Source: Candidatus Chloroploca asiatica
Lineage (GTDB): Bacteria; Chloroflexota; Chloroflexia; Chloroflexales; Chloroflexaceae
Assembly (NCBI RefSeq): GCF_002532075.1
Contig: NZ_LYXE01000015.1
Location: 44,150-108,149 of the forward strand
Direction of reading: 5' to 3'
Length of the DNA: 64,000 bases
Part shown: piece by piece, positions 37,310 through 46,634 of the stretch
Numbering within the stretch: the stretch's first letter is position 1
Layout of the letters: every line of letters begins with the position of its first letter
Notes under the pieces: generated by a model
Seen by the model: the letters and a program-made list of their open reading frames with translations, nothing else
The model's database searches: none
Told to the model about the DNA's origin: nothing
Translations under genes and position numbers: made by a program

Positions 37310-37999
37310 ATGCGCCCGACCATGATCATCCTCTTACTCATCACCTTGCTCACCGGATGCGCAGTCACACCAGCAAGTGCGAGCCCAGGCAGCGCACTGC
37401 CGAGCGATCCAGCGACGGTTGTCGCAACCAACCTGAGTCAGGAACAGCGTGACGGCCTCGTCTTTATGCGTGAAGAAGAAAAACTGGCCCACGATCTCTA
37501 CATAGCGTTAGGTGCAACATGGAAGCTACCCGTCTTTACCAACATCGCGGCAAGCGAGCAGACGCACACCGACGCCGTCAAGACCTTGTTGGAGCGCTAT
37601 GGCATCGCTGATCCAGCGGCAAGCACGGCACCTGGCGTGTTCAGCGATCCAGCCCTGCAAGCCCTCTACAATGACCTGTTAGCCGAGGGCAAAACCTCAG
37701 TCACAGCAGCCCTCAGCATTGGTGCCGCGGTTGAAGAAATTGACATTCTGGACCTACGCGAACGGACAACAAGCGATCTGCCTGCCGACATTGCCCGGGT
37801 CTACAGCCAACTCGAAGCCGCCTCAGAGAACCATCTGCGTGCCTTTGTGAGCCAGTACGAAAACCAGACAGGCACCGCTTATGAGCCACAATACCTGTCG
37901 ATGGCAGAATACACCGCTATTATGGAAGCAGCCGGGCAGGGCCATCAAGGGCAGGGCAATCAGGGCCAGGGCAATCAGCGACGCGGGCAACGCCCATAA
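37310..37999 (+). CDS. DUF2202 ferritin-like lipoprotein
   Basis: 229 residues from ATG 37310, preceded by AAAGGAAAC; the open frame starts earlier inside the repeat element. Signal peptide with lipobox 'LLTGC' (Cys about 17). The mature part is a four-helix DUF2202 domain with Glu/His pairs 'MREEEKLAHDLYIAL', 'ASEQTHTDAVKTLLERYG', 'AVEEIDILDL' and 'ASENHLRAFVSQYE', placed like ferritin-type di-metal ligands. The C-terminal tail is Gly/Gln-rich repeats ('GHQGQGNQGQGNQ'). An envelope metal or redox role is inferred. Confidence 0.85.
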   Translation: MRPTMIILLLITLLTGCAVTPASASPGSALPSDPATVVATNLSQEQRDGLVFMREEEKLAHDLYIALGATWKLPVFTNIAASEQTHTDAVKTLLERYGIADPAASTAPGVFSDPALQALYNDLLAEGKTSVTAALSIGAAVEEIDILDLRERTTSDLPADIARVYSQLEAASENHLRAFVSQYENQTGTAYEPQYLSMAEYTAIMEAAGQGHQGQGNQGQGNQRRGQRP

Positions 38000-38044
38000 T
38001 ACCAGACACTGTGAGGACAACAAAGAGCGTGCCGAAGCGCAAAA

Positions 38045-38085
38045 CCCACAACCGAGCGCCAGCAATGCTGGCGCTCGGTTGTGGG
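38045..38085. terminator. 19-bp perfect hairpin terminator
   Basis: CCCACAACCGAGCGCCAGC-AAT-GCTGGC... with exact arms 38045-38063 and 38067-38085, between the convergent DUF2202 and GNAT genes. The CAGCAATGCTG apex is shared with the terminator at 50831. Confidence 0.7.
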
Positions 38086-38120
38086 TAAACGGCAACTATC
38101 TCGATCGTCGGCTACGTCAC

Positions 38121-38672
38121 TCAGACGCGGACAAACGCCGACATAATCACAATATCATGCAGATTGCCATCGCGGTCAATCGCGTGACGAGCGAGTTGGC
38201 CCTCAACGGCAAAACCAAGGCGACTAAAGATCGCCTGGCCTGCCGTGAGCGCCGCGAGCATATCAACCGTGACTTTGGTCGCACCAAGGTCACGAGAAGC
38301 TTCAACAATCGCCTGAGCGAGATGCATGCCAAGGCCACTGCGCCGATAGCTCGGCAACACAATCAAGCGAATATTCGCCACATGATTCGACCAACCGGGA
38401 AGTCGTAACGCAGCAGCATAGCCCGCAATCTCATTTTCTGGACTAACAGCAATCACCTGACGCCAATTTTCGGCGTGGGCAGCATTCGCCAGACGGGCAA
38501 TGATCTCGGGATGGGTAAAATCATCCTCAAGGTAGAGCAAGTCATTTTTCGGAAGAGCCTGACCAAATTGCGATAGGGCTAACTTATCGTTCTCAGTAAA
38601 GTTACGGATGGTAACCTGACGACCATCCTTCAATGCTACGCTGCTGCTTGCCGCTTCAGTGCGTTGGGCCAT
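38121..38672 (-). CDS. GNAT-family N-acetyltransferase
   Basis: 183 residues with a single GNAT fold. The acetyl-CoA loop is 'LIVLPSYRRSGLGMHLAQAI' (the R-x-x-G-x-G/A motif), followed by 'LGATKVTVDML' and 'QAIFSRLGFAVEGQL'. The substrate could be an amino acid, a protein N-terminus or a small amine. The ATG is followed by no signal sequence. Monocistronic and convergent with the DUF2202 gene. Confidence 0.87.
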   Translation of the reverse strand: MAQRTEAASSSVALKDGRQVTIRNFTENDKLALSQFGQALPKNDLLYLEDDFTHPEIIARLANAAHAENWRQVIAVSPENEIAGYAAALRLPGWSNHVANIRLIVLPSYRRSGLGMHLAQAIVEASRDLGATKVTVDMLAALTAGQAIFSRLGFAVEGQLARHAIDRDGNLHDIVIMSAFVRV

Positions 38673-39055
38673 GCCCTGCCTCCTTTATATGCTCACATTC
38701 AGTGGATTTATATAGGGCTGCTAAGTAATGGAATGAACTATAACATGAATAGTTACAACGTGGTTACTTTAGTTAAAAAATATCTCCGGTATGGAATGAT
38801 TTCTTTACAAGATATTCGGCAAACACAACGGTTGCGCTAACACCCATAGTGGAGAGAACGCACTCTAAAAGCAGATAGCCCCAGTTACGACAAGCAAGGG
38901 CTGGTAGACATCCCAAAACAGAACCAGGATGACCCTGAACAACCCGGCAGAGGCGCTGTTTTGCTGTTATAATATCTCCTATCCTAACGGCCCCAACGAA
39001 GATCATACGCCCGTGAGAGTTGAGAACTCAAGGGTGACAAGGAGGTCATGTCGCG
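38673..39055. other. divergent promoter region, GNAT gene and phaA
   Basis: 383 bp without a supported gene. A TATAAT box at 38968-38973 about 88 bp before the thiolase start is the best promoter candidate; its -35 partner is poor. The left part is AT-rich and probably carries the GNAT promoter. Confidence 0.5.
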
Positions 39056-40243
39056 ATGAGCAACCAGCGAGAGGTAGTGGTACTCAGCGGAGTTCGCACA
39101 GCTATTGGCGGATACAATGGTAGTCTGAAAGATCAGACACCAACTGAGCTTGCAGCGGCAGTGGTGCGTGAAGCAATTGCCAGGGCCGGGATCGAAGGCA
39201 AAGAGATCGAGCACGTTGCGTTCGGCCATGTCATCAACACCGAACCACACGATATGTATCTTGGTCGCTACGCGGCAGTGAAGGGTGGCGTTCCGGTTGA
39301 AACACCGGCGATGACGCTTAACCGGCTGTGTGGGAGTGGGTTGCAGGCGATTGTTTCGATGGCCCAGGCAATCCAACTAGGCGATGCTGATGCGGCTATT
39401 GGCGGTGGTGCCGAGGTCATGAGCCGCAGCCCGTACAGTTTGCCAGGGATGCGCTGGGGTGCCCGGATGGGCGACAGTAAAGCCGTAGATATGATGGTTG
39501 GAGCACTGTCAGATCCATTTGACGATGTCCACATGGGCATCACCGCCGAGAATGTAGCCGAAAAGTGGGGCATTACGCGTGAAGCCCAGGATGCCCTGGC
39601 GGTCATTAGCCACCAGCGTGCCGCCGCCGCCATTGCCGATGGCCGCTTCAAGTCGCAGATCATGCCCGTCGAACTGAAGAGCCGGGGTGGCACCCAGATT
39701 TTCGATACAGATGAGAATCCCCGGGCCGACACGGCCATCGAGAGGCTTGCCAAGCTGCGTCCCGTCTTCAAGAAAGATGGGAGTGTCACCGCAGGCAATG
39801 CGTCAAGCATCAATGATGCGGCGGCGGCGGTCGTATTGATGGAACGGGCCACTGCCGAACGGCGTGGGTACAAGCCAATGGCACGGTTGGTCGGCTATGC
39901 GCACGCTGGCGTTGAGCCGAAATATATGGGCATAGGACCAGTGCCCGCCGTCCACCGCTTGCTCGAGCGCACCGGAGTGAGTCTCGGCGAGATTGACATT
40001 TTCGAAGTCAACGAGGCGTTCGCGGCCCAGGCCCTCGCAGTCTGCAATGATCTAGGCTTGCCCGAAGATAAGACCAATCCGAATGGCAGCGGCATCTCGC
40101 TCGGTCACCCGATTGGGGCCACCGGCGCTATTTTGACGGTCAAGGCAGTGCATGAACTGCATCGCATTGGGGCACGCTATGCCCTGGTGACAATGTGTAT
40201 CGGCGGTGGTCAGGGAATTGCAGCGCTCTTTGAGCGGATGTAG
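39056..40243 (+). CDS. phaA: acetyl-CoA acetyltransferase (thiolase)
   Basis: 395-residue thiolase II that condenses two acetyl-CoA to acetoacetyl-CoA. The active-site Cys92 is in 'LNRLCGSGLQA', the catalytic His351 in 'GHPIGATGA' and Cys381 in 'CIGGGQG'. The length is normal. It is followed 156 bp later by an acetoacetyl-CoA-reductase-type SDR gene and a phasin-like gene, so a role in polyhydroxybutyrate synthesis is likely; PHA synthase is not in the window. An AAGGAGG ribosome site lies upstream. Confidence 0.92.
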   Translation: MSNQREVVVLSGVRTAIGGYNGSLKDQTPTELAAAVVREAIARAGIEGKEIEHVAFGHVINTEPHDMYLGRYAAVKGGVPVETPAMTLNRLCGSGLQAIVSMAQAIQLGDADAAIGGGAEVMSRSPYSLPGMRWGARMGDSKAVDMMVGALSDPFDDVHMGITAENVAEKWGITREAQDALAVISHQRAAAAIADGRFKSQIMPVELKSRGGTQIFDTDENPRADTAIERLAKLRPVFKKDGSVTAGNASSINDAAAAVVLMERATAERRGYKPMARLVGYAHAGVEPKYMGIGPVPAVHRLLERTGVSLGEIDIFEVNEAFAAQALAVCNDLGLPEDKTNPNGSGISLGHPIGATGAILTVKAVHELHRIGARYALVTMCIGGGQGIAALFERM

Positions 40244-40306
40244 CACCAAAACCGGCTCGCTGTTGAACGGGAGAGACGCACGAAGTAGCTGTCAAGCAGC
40301 TTGAGA

Positions 40307-40333
40307 CCTCACAGGTCTTGCAGACCTGTGAGG
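40307..40333. repeat. CCTCACAGGTCT hairpin between phaA and phaB
   Basis: Perfect 12-bp arms with a 3-nt loop. Related to the hairpin at 31496-31530. It could reduce read-through between the two genes. Confidence 0.6.
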
Positions 40334-40399
40334 CATGGAAGTACCAGGTGCGGCGCGGAGTAAGGTGTAATCTACAACGATAATCAAGGAGGTATGCTG

Positions 40400-41143
40400 A
40401 TGGGGCGTCTCGATGGCAGGACGGCACTGGTAACCGGTGCTTCACGGGGAATTGGCCGAGGGATCGCGATTGAACTTGCTCGCGAGGGGGCAAAAGTCGC
40501 TATTAATTTTCAGAATAGTCAGGCCCGGGCTGAAGAAGTCGCCGAAGAGATTCGTTCTTTTGGTGGCGAATGTATGCTCGATCAGGCCGACGTGGCGCAC
40601 CCTGAAGCAGCTCGCGAGATGGTCAAACGGGTCGTCGACACATGGGGCCGCATTGACGTCCTGGTCAATAATGCAGGCATCACCCGCGATAAATCGATCC
40701 GCAAAATGACGGATCAAGACTGGCTCGAAGTCATCCAGACGAACCTCAATGCGGTCTTTTTCTGCACAACCGCAGCGATGCAGCCCATGATTGAGCAGAA
40801 GTTCGGGCGGATTATTAACATTAGCTCGATGAATGGACAGACGGCGGCCTTTGGCCAGGCCAACTATGGTGCTAGTAAAGGCGGTATTATTGCCTTTACC
40901 AAGACGGCAGCGCTTGAGCTAGCCAAGTTCAATATCACAGTCAACGCGATCGCACCGGGCTTTACGCTTACCGATATGCTGTCCAAGGTACCTGAAGACG
41001 TACAAAACCAGATCAAGACCCGCATTCCGATGGGGCGGTTTGGTACGCCTGAAGAGATCGCACGGGCGGTGATCTTCCTGGCTGCCGATGGTGACTATGT
41101 CACTGGGACGCAGATCAATGTCAACGGTGGCGCGTACATGTAG
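40400..41143 (+). CDS. phaB: acetoacetyl-CoA reductase / 3-oxoacyl reductase (SDR)
   Basis: 247 residues from ATG 40400; AAGGAGG at 40386-40392 is 7 nt from this ATG but only 1 nt from the ATG at 40394, so the later start is preferred. Classical short-chain dehydrogenase: 'TGASRGIGRGIA' cofactor loop, 'LVNNAG', catalytic Ser in 'INISSMNGQTAAF', and Tyr/Lys in 'ANYGASKGG'. The sequence reads more like PhaB than FabG ('NMSSMNGQ'-type loop, 'ITRDKSIRKM'). It reduces acetoacetyl-CoA to 3-hydroxybutyryl-CoA with NADPH. FabG function cannot be excluded. Confidence 0.88.
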   Translation: MGRLDGRTALVTGASRGIGRGIAIELAREGAKVAINFQNSQARAEEVAEEIRSFGGECMLDQADVAHPEAAREMVKRVVDTWGRIDVLVNNAGITRDKSIRKMTDQDWLEVIQTNLNAVFFCTTAAMQPMIEQKFGRIINISSMNGQTAAFGQANYGASKGGIIAFTKTAALELAKFNITVNAIAPGFTLTDMLSKVPEDVQNQIKTRIPMGRFGTPEEIARAVIFLAADGDYVTGTQINVNGGAYM

Positions 41144-41162
41144 AACCGCGCTGCTCTGCCAA

Positions 41163-41214
41163 GAGAGTGAGCAATGAGCGGGGTATGGGGCCAGATAGCT
41201 CATTGCTCACTCTC
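41163..41214. terminator. 17-bp-stem bidirectional hairpin
   Basis: GAGAGTGAGCAATGAGC (41163-41179) pairs exactly with 41198-41214 around an 18-nt loop, between the convergent phaB and phasin-like genes. Confidence 0.6.
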
Positions 41215-41216
41215 GC

Positions 41217-41516
41217 TTAGGGCTTGGCGCTTCGTTCGAGAATCTCTTTGATCTCGCTCGAATAGCCTTCCCAAACCTGGAGCATCTCTTTGTTCATGCG
41301 CTGCTGGAGTTTGATGGCATCGGCAATGGCCTGTTCGGCTGAGCCACGCATGCTGCGGCTGTAGTCCCAGTTTTTGAGCACCACGTCAAAGGCAAGATCA
41401 GTGCTAGCTGTCATCAATTCATTCCATGCCCGCATCGAACGCATCACTATTTCGGTGGTATCAGTGTATTGCTGGCGCATACGTTCTTGAAGCTGCTCTA
41501 CCTCATTACTTGCCAT
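41217..41516 (-). CDS. phasin-like small helical protein
   Basis: 99 residues, amphipathic and helical: 'QYTDTTEIVMRSMRAWNELM' and 'AEQAIADAIKLQQRMNKEML' resemble phasin (PHA granule-coat) proteins in length and heptad-like pattern. GGAGG lies just before the ATG. It converges on phaB with only 73 bp between stops, consistent with a polyhydroxyalkanoate role. Phasins are poorly conserved, so the family is not proven. Confidence 0.65.
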   Translation of the reverse strand: MASNEVEQLQERMRQQYTDTTEIVMRSMRAWNELMTASTDLAFDVVLKNWDYSRSMRGSAEQAIADAIKLQQRMNKEMLQVWEGYSSEIKEILERSAKP

Positions 41517-41611
41517 GGGAGTTCCTCCGGTGTATACTACTCATAACGCGCTGCGTCAAATTCTAATATGACTATCGCGTATTCATACGATCTAGATTGC
41601 TAATCAAGACG

Positions 41612-44600
41612 ATGGTATCACCGACAGTTACAGGTCAGTTCGGTGACGAAACCAGCCACGATGGGCTTTTGCTCACGAGGCTAACTTCACCTGCGCAACA
41701 AACACGCCTCTTACGCCGCCAACGGGTAGAGACAACCCTCTCGGCAGCCCTTGATTATCCTATCTGTCTGGTGGTTGCGCCTGCAGGAAGCGGGAAAACG
41801 ACCGCAATGGCCGCGCTGGCAACCTATGGTGGATGGCCTGCGGCGTGGTGTCGTGCCCGAGCTTCTGATGATCCGGCCCTTTTGCTGCGCCATCTTGCCG
41901 CAGCTTTTCGGCCTGTTGCTGCACTCGACGAAGGCCACATCGTGGCGGCCTTACAGCGTGCAACGGATGATCCACTGGGTGCGGGGATTGATACGTTCGT
42001 CAATGAACTGGCGGCTGCGCTTGATGATGATACGCTGCTTGTGGTTGATGATTATCATGTCATCGATCAGAACCCTACCTTACAGGCTATCTTTGAACGC
42101 CTCTTGGCGATTCAACCCCTCCGCTTGCATTTGACCCTCGTCACGCGGGTTGAACCTCATCTCATGGCGGTTGAAACGGCGCGGATTCGCGGGGAACTCT
42201 TGAGTATTGATGAACGTGATCTGGCGTTTACCACTGATGAAGCCCGAGCGCTCGCCGTCTTGCTCGGGACAAAGATCCCCTCTGATCTCGACGAGTTGGT
42301 TCGGGTGAGCCGCGGGTGGCCGTTGGGTGTACAGGCTGGTCTGGCGGCTGATAGTTGGCCCGTCGCGCTGGGCTTGCGTGGATCGGCACCCCTTGACACG
42401 TATCTCAAGCGTGAGGTGTTCGATCCGCTTGCACCGGATCTACAGCGCTTTCTGTTACAAACGGCCGGCTTACGCCAGCTTGAGCCTGATCTCTGTACCT
42501 TGCTGGTGGACAATCAGATGGTTGGGCGTCAACTTGCGCACCTGGAACGAAAACGACTCTTTATTGAACGTGATACCGAAGGGGTTGCCCGGATCCAGCC
42601 CGTGTTTCGATCGTTTCTGGCACGGGTCGCCGAGCAGGAACTGACGACCTGGCCGCTCTTGCACCAGCATGCCGCAACCTATTATCACGAGCGCGGTGAT
42701 AGGGAAGGTGTGATGCACCATCTGTTGCTCGCAGGCGATCATGATGCGGCAACGATACGATTGATCGAGGGGGCCACTACGCTGCTTGATACCGGACATG
42801 CCGAGCAGGTGCTGACCTGGGCTGTGCGTCTGATCCAGACTCATGGTGATAGGCCCGCGTTGCGCGAGATTCAGGCGGCAGCACTGCGCCGTCTGGGGCA
42901 TTATGAAGAGGCCCTGCAAGCCTATGCTGCCGCTAGCAACGCCTTTGCCGCCGTCGATGATCTCGAAGGCCAGGTGCGCTCACTCCACGGTCAGGCAGCG
43001 GTCTATCTTGACACCGTGCAACCGGCCCACGCAACCGACCTGCTCAAGCAAGCCTTTCGCCTCTTGCCACCTGAACGCACGGCCGAACGAGCTGATTTGC
43101 TCCGCATGCAAGCCGAAAATTGGGCCAATCGAGGACGCGCCGATGTGGCTCTAATCCTTGAACAGGCCGCCCGCCGCCAGGAACATGGCAATGCGCGGCG
43201 GAACAATGATGAGGTAAAACAACGCCAAACAAACGGTCCACCGCGCGATCTTTTGCCACCGCGCTTGTTGTTGCGCGCCGGACGCCTCGACGAGGCACGC
43301 CAGCAACTCGAAGCTCAGCTCTGGGCAGAAGCAGCTATTTCACCCGATGGGGCGAGACTTTCAGCCCATCGTGAGCCGTTGCTCTTGCTGGCCTTGATCT
43401 ATGGCATGCTTGGCAGTGGCACCCGTGCGCTCGCCATGGCGCAACGCGGCCTCGTTGAGGCGCAACAGGTTGGGTCACGCCTGACCGAAGCCATCGCGCT
43501 GTTGCGCGTCGGACACGCGTATCAACTGGTGAGCCCAAATGATATGCAACCGGTGATCCAGCGCTATACCGAGGCAATGAACCTCATTCAGTCAGTCGGC
43601 GTGACCCGTACCCGCGCCGAAGGCTACATGGGCTTGACGTTGCTCTATGGGCATGCCGGCGACCTGCCTCACGCCGAGGCCGATGCCCGCGAGGGTTTGC
43701 AGATTGCCGCAGCCGCCGGTGATGAGTGGACGGCAGCGTTGATTCTGTTAGCCCTCGGTGGGGCCGCCGTTGCCGGTGGCGATCACCGTGCCGGCGAATG
43801 GCTCGAACAGGCACGCCAGCGCTTTGCGCGTGGTGGTGATGCGTACGGCCTCGCGGTGACCACCCTCTGGCGCGCCATTGCGGCCTGGCGTGCCGGTGAT
43901 ATGAAAGTCGCCGATCAGGCTATTTCTGAAGTGCTGCACGCCGCCGCCGAGCGTCGCTATGTCGGGATTTTGATGGGGCCAAGCCTCTTTGGGCCGCGTG
44001 ATATGGCCTCACTGGTGCCGCTCTTGTTGCGGGGCCGGTCGCTGAATGGGCACGCGGAACTCGCCCGGTTGCTGTTGCGCCAGGGCTTTCCGACGATTGC
44101 CGCTGATGATACCGTCGAAGATTACCATCCCGGCTATACGCTGCGCGTGCAGATGCTTGGCACCTTTCGCGTCTGGCGGGGTGCCCAAGAGATCCAGGCC
44201 CGCGAGTGGCAACGTGAGAAGGCGCGGCAACTCTTCCAATTGCTCTTGACCTATCGCGGACACTGGGTGCAACGTGAGCAGATCTGTGCGTGGCTCTGGC
44301 CTGACGCCGATCTTGAAGCGGCTGAACGCCAGTTTAAGGTAACCCTCAATGCACTCAATGCCGCCCTCGAACCAGCGCGTCCACCGCGGGTCGCGCCCTT
44401 CTTTGTCCGTCGCCAAGGGCTCGCCTATAGCTTTGCCCCATCCTATGGGGTCTGGATTGATGTCGATGAGTTTGAGTTGCGCGCCGCTGCCGCCTTTGCC
44501 AGTGATGATGCCGATTTTGCCCGGCGCAGCGCCCAGATTGCGGTTGGCCTCTATCGCGGTGATTACCTGGCCGAGTCACTCTATGATCCCTGGACAACCG

Positions 44601-44902
44601 AAGAACGCGAGCGTTTGACGGCGCGCTTTCTGGCCATTGCGGTGCGTTATGCTACCCGGTTGAGCAACGAAGGCGATCAGGCCCGGGCCATTCAACTCTG
44701 TGAGCAGGTGTTGCGCCGTGACCGCTGTTATGAAGAGGCTTATCAGGTCTTGATGCGTGCCCACGCCCGTACCGGTAGTCGCTCGCAGGCCTTGCGAAGC
44801 TATAATCGGTGTGTCCAGTCCCTCCGCGATGAATTGGGGATGGAGGCACTGCCCGAGACCGAGGCGCTCTATGAGGCGCTCAAACGGAATGAGACGGTGT
44901 AA
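41612..44902 (+). CDS. MalT-like STAND ATPase regulator with BTAD domain
   Basis: 1096 residues from ATG 41612 (TTG 41597 is an in-frame alternative). The N-terminal NTPase has Walker A 'VVAPAGSGKTTAMAAL' and Walker B-like 'LLVVDDYHVIDQNP'. A long TPR-like helical region (about 350-830) follows. The C-terminus has a wHTH-type DNA-binding segment ('VQMLGTFRVWRGAQEIQARE', 'LLLTYRGHWVQREQICAWLW') and a bacterial transcriptional activator domain ('GLYRGDYLAESLYDPW'). This architecture is that of large SARP-like activators. It is divergent from the phasin-like gene; its target genes are unknown. Confidence 0.88.
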   Translation: MVSPTVTGQFGDETSHDGLLLTRLTSPAQQTRLLRRQRVETTLSAALDYPICLVVAPAGSGKTTAMAALATYGGWPAAWCRARASDDPALLLRHLAAAFRPVAALDEGHIVAALQRATDDPLGAGIDTFVNELAAALDDDTLLVVDDYHVIDQNPTLQAIFERLLAIQPLRLHLTLVTRVEPHLMAVETARIRGELLSIDERDLAFTTDEARALAVLLGTKIPSDLDELVRVSRGWPLGVQAGLAADSWPVALGLRGSAPLDTYLKREVFDPLAPDLQRFLLQTAGLRQLEPDLCTLLVDNQMVGRQLAHLERKRLFIERDTEGVARIQPVFRSFLARVAEQELTTWPLLHQHAATYYHERGDREGVMHHLLLAGDHDAATIRLIEGATTLLDTGHAEQVLTWAVRLIQTHGDRPALREIQAAALRRLGHYEEALQAYAAASNAFAAVDDLEGQVRSLHGQAAVYLDTVQPAHATDLLKQAFRLLPPERTAERADLLRMQAENWANRGRADVALILEQAARRQEHGNARRNNDEVKQRQTNGPPRDLLPPRLLLRAGRLDEARQQLEAQLWAEAAISPDGARLSAHREPLLLLALIYGMLGSGTRALAMAQRGLVEAQQVGSRLTEAIALLRVGHAYQLVSPNDMQPVIQRYTEAMNLIQSVGVTRTRAEGYMGLTLLYGHAGDLPHAEADAREGLQIAAAAGDEWTAALILLALGGAAVAGGDHRAGEWLEQARQRFARGGDAYGLAVTTLWRAIAAWRAGDMKVADQAISEVLHAAAERRYVGILMGPSLFGPRDMASLVPLLLRGRSLNGHAELARLLLRQGFPTIAADDTVEDYHPGYTLRVQMLGTFRVWRGAQEIQAREWQREKARQLFQLLLTYRGHWVQREQICAWLWPDADLEAAERQFKVTLNALNAALEPARPPRVAPFFVRRQGLAYSFAPSYGVWIDVDEFELRAAAAFASDDADFARRSAQIAVGLYRGDYLAESLYDPWTTEERERLTARFLAIAVRYATRLSNEGDQARAIQLCEQVLRRDRCYEEAYQVLMRAHARTGSRSQALRSYNRCVQSLRDELGMEALPETEALYEALKRNETV

Positions 44903-44933
44903 CCGCAATGCTTTGCACCTAAGGTTGGCCCCT

Positions 44934-44965
44934 GTTTGACGCAAAGGCGCAAAGGCGCGAAGCTT
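44934..44965 (+). repeat. dispersed GACGCAAAGGCGC-type repeat, copy 2
   Basis: TTTGACGCAAAGGCGC followed by AAAGGCGCGAAGCTT. Its right end was duplicated by the insertion of MITE-like copy C, so the dispersed repeat is older than that insertion. Confidence 0.7.
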
Positions 44966-45122
44966 AGGGCGATTGCATCTTCTGTGCATGCACCCCACCA
45001 GGGCACCCGCAAGGGGTGCCCGTACACCGGGCCCGGGGGCCGCCGTTTGCGCCGCTGGTTGCATGCACATGCTGCCACATAGGGCGTATTTTTATCCGGT
45101 TTCGTATAATGCAATCTCCCTA
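44966..45122. mobile_element. MITE-like element, copy C, with 11-bp target duplication
   Basis: The left end is AGGGCGATTGCATC; the right end AATGCAATCTCCCT carries two mismatches to the perfect inverted repeat. It is flanked by GCGCGAAGCTT direct repeats at 44955-44965 and 45123-45133. The right half is almost identical to that of copy A (GGCCGCCGTT...GCATGCACATGCTGCC region). Confidence 0.8.
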
Positions 45123-45224
45123 GCGCGAAGCTTCGGTAGTATGGTGGCTCAAGGTGGGATATGATAAGATATGCACGGGGCATGTCCCCTGAAGAATCAT
45201 CATTGTTATGGAGTAAGCGAAAGC

Positions 45225-45623
45225 ATGGCAACAGTTTTTTGGGTTCATAGCATCTTTGGTGAGCGTGTCCTGCCTTTTCTCATTATTTTGATGGCGATCT
45301 TCCTGACGGTCACCTATAAACCAGGCATTGAGTCACCCCGTTTTGCGCGTTTGTTCCCGGTGCTCGTCGATCTGCAAGTTGGGCTTGGCATCATCTACTG
45401 GTCGTTTTTGCTCTGGAATACGAGTGGGGCGAGTCAAGAACGCCTCTTCAGTTTTCCGTTTATTTTGCACCCGATGCTGGGCATTCTTGCCGCTGGTGTA
45501 GGACACATGTCAATTAGTGATAAAGGCCCCCTGGCAAAACTGGGGCGTTGGGGGCCACTCGTGACCCTCTCGCTCTTGCTCGTGCTGGTGCTGAGTACCG
45601 TCCTCGTAGGGTTGCAAAATTAG
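45225..45623 (+). CDS. small membrane protein, hypothetical
   Basis: 132 residues from ATG 45225 (an in-frame ATG at 45171 lacks a hydrophobic start). Four hydrophobic segments are visible: 'LPFLIILMAIFLTVTY', 'LVDLQVGLGIIYWSFLLW', 'HPMLGILAAGVGHMSI' and 'LVTLSLLLVLVLSTVLVG'. A conserved-looking 'HPMLGI' His might bind haem or metal, as in DUF420-like or cytochrome-associated four-helix proteins, but no family is certain. It is convergent with pxpA. Confidence 0.75.
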   Translation: MATVFWVHSIFGERVLPFLIILMAIFLTVTYKPGIESPRFARLFPVLVDLQVGLGIIYWSFLLWNTSGASQERLFSFPFILHPMLGILAAGVGHMSISDKGPLAKLGRWGPLVTLSLLLVLVLSTVLVGLQN

Positions 45624-45634
45624 CTCACCAGACA

Positions 45635-45658
45635 AGCGCCACCTTCCTGGGTGGCGCT
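45635..45658. terminator. bidirectional hairpin overlapping the pxpA stop
   Basis: AGCGCCACC-TTCCTG-GGTGGCGCT, between the convergent membrane-protein gene and pxpA. Its right arm overlaps the last two bases of the pxpA stop. Confidence 0.6.
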
Positions 45659-46409
45659 AGAGGCCACACACATGCACCCCGGCAGCCCGCAGGCCTTCGC
45701 GCAGATACACAGCGCGATCAGCGGCCCCCGGGGTGTCGCCATGGAAACAGAGGGTGTCGGCCTCGATGGGAATTGGAAGGCCGTGGGCAGCCATCACGGT
45801 TCCTTGCTGGACGATCTGAAGAGCTTGAGCGAGATTAGCTACCGGATCGGTGATTAGCGCACCAGGTTGATCGCGGGGCAAGAGCGTGCCATCCGCCGCA
45901 TATCCACGGTCAAGAAAGGCTTCACGGGCAACGGGTAAACCCAGGGCTTGCGCAGCGGTGATCAGGAACGAACCAGCAAAGCCAACCAGGATCAAGGTTG
46001 GATCAACGGCGGCGACGGAACGGGCAATCGTCTCGGCTACCACAGGGGTTTGGGCCGCAAGATTATAGAGTGCGCCATGAGGCTTGACATGGCGCAGAGA
46101 AACCCCTTCAGCACGAGCAACGGCCTGCAAAGCCCCGATCTGAACCAGCAAGCTTGCCTCGAGCTCTTCAGCACTCATCGGCAAGACCCGTCGGCCAAAC
46201 CCCTCGCGATCAGGGTAGCCTGGATGCGCCCCAATTGCGACCCCGAAGCGCTTGCATAAACGCACCGTTTGCCGCATCACCAGCGGATCACCAGCGTGCG
46301 CTCCACAGGCTACATTCGCCGACGTCACATGGGGCAGCACGGCGGCATCATCACCCATGACCCATACGCCAAAGCTCTCACCACAATCACAATTGAGATC
46401 AATGTGCAT
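45657..46409 (-). CDS. pxpA: 5-oxoprolinase subunit A
   Basis: 250 residues from ATG 46409 with AAGGAAC upstream; the longer open frame to 46661 is not supported. LamB/YcsF family: '[12 protein letters not shown]', '[15 protein letters not shown]', '[15 protein letters not shown]', '[11 protein letters not shown]' and 'CFHGDTPGA'. PxpA with PxpB and PxpC hydrolyses 5-oxo-L-proline to L-glutamate using ATP. pxpB and pxpC lie about 8 kb away (54113-55793), so the three-gene operon typical of many bacteria is split here. Confidence 0.92.
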   Translation of the reverse strand: MHIDLNCDCGESFGVWVMGDDAAVLPHVTSANVACGAHAGDPLVMRQTVRLCKRFGVAIGAHPGYPDREGFGRRVLPMSAEELEASLLVQIGALQAVARAEGVSLRHVKPHGALYNLAAQTPVVAETIARSVAAVDPTLILVGFAGSFLITAAQALGLPVAREAFLDRGYAADGTLLPRDQPGALITDPVANLAQALQIVQQGTVMAAHGLPIPIEADTLCFHGDTPGAADRAVYLREGLRAAGVHVCGL

Positions 46410-46634
46410 CTTGTATGTTCCTTTATCTATGCTGATGCTACGGTAAGGGTTGTCGCCCCAACTCCAAGCTAGTTGCCACCTGAACAGTTGCACTTGCGAC
46501 AACTCGCAAGATCCGTTACATTTTACCGTACCATACGCCGATAGCTTGTGGTATGATTGAGCCGTCCAGAAGCGTCCTGTCGAATCAATGGTGTCGCAGC
46601 GTACGTTTCGACATAGCAAAGAGGGGAGGAACAG

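Larger units (their letters stand above)
44903..45224. other. intergenic region holding nested repeats
   Basis: 322 bp without a gene. It contains a dispersed GACGCAAAGGCGC repeat (44934-44965) that has been interrupted by MITE-like copy C (44966-45122). The last 90 bp precede the small membrane-protein gene. Confidence 0.65.

Noticed and set aside
38773..39006. 77-residue minus-strand frame in the GNAT-phaA spacer
   Set aside because: No ribosome site, no homology recognised, and it overlaps the likely phaA promoter.
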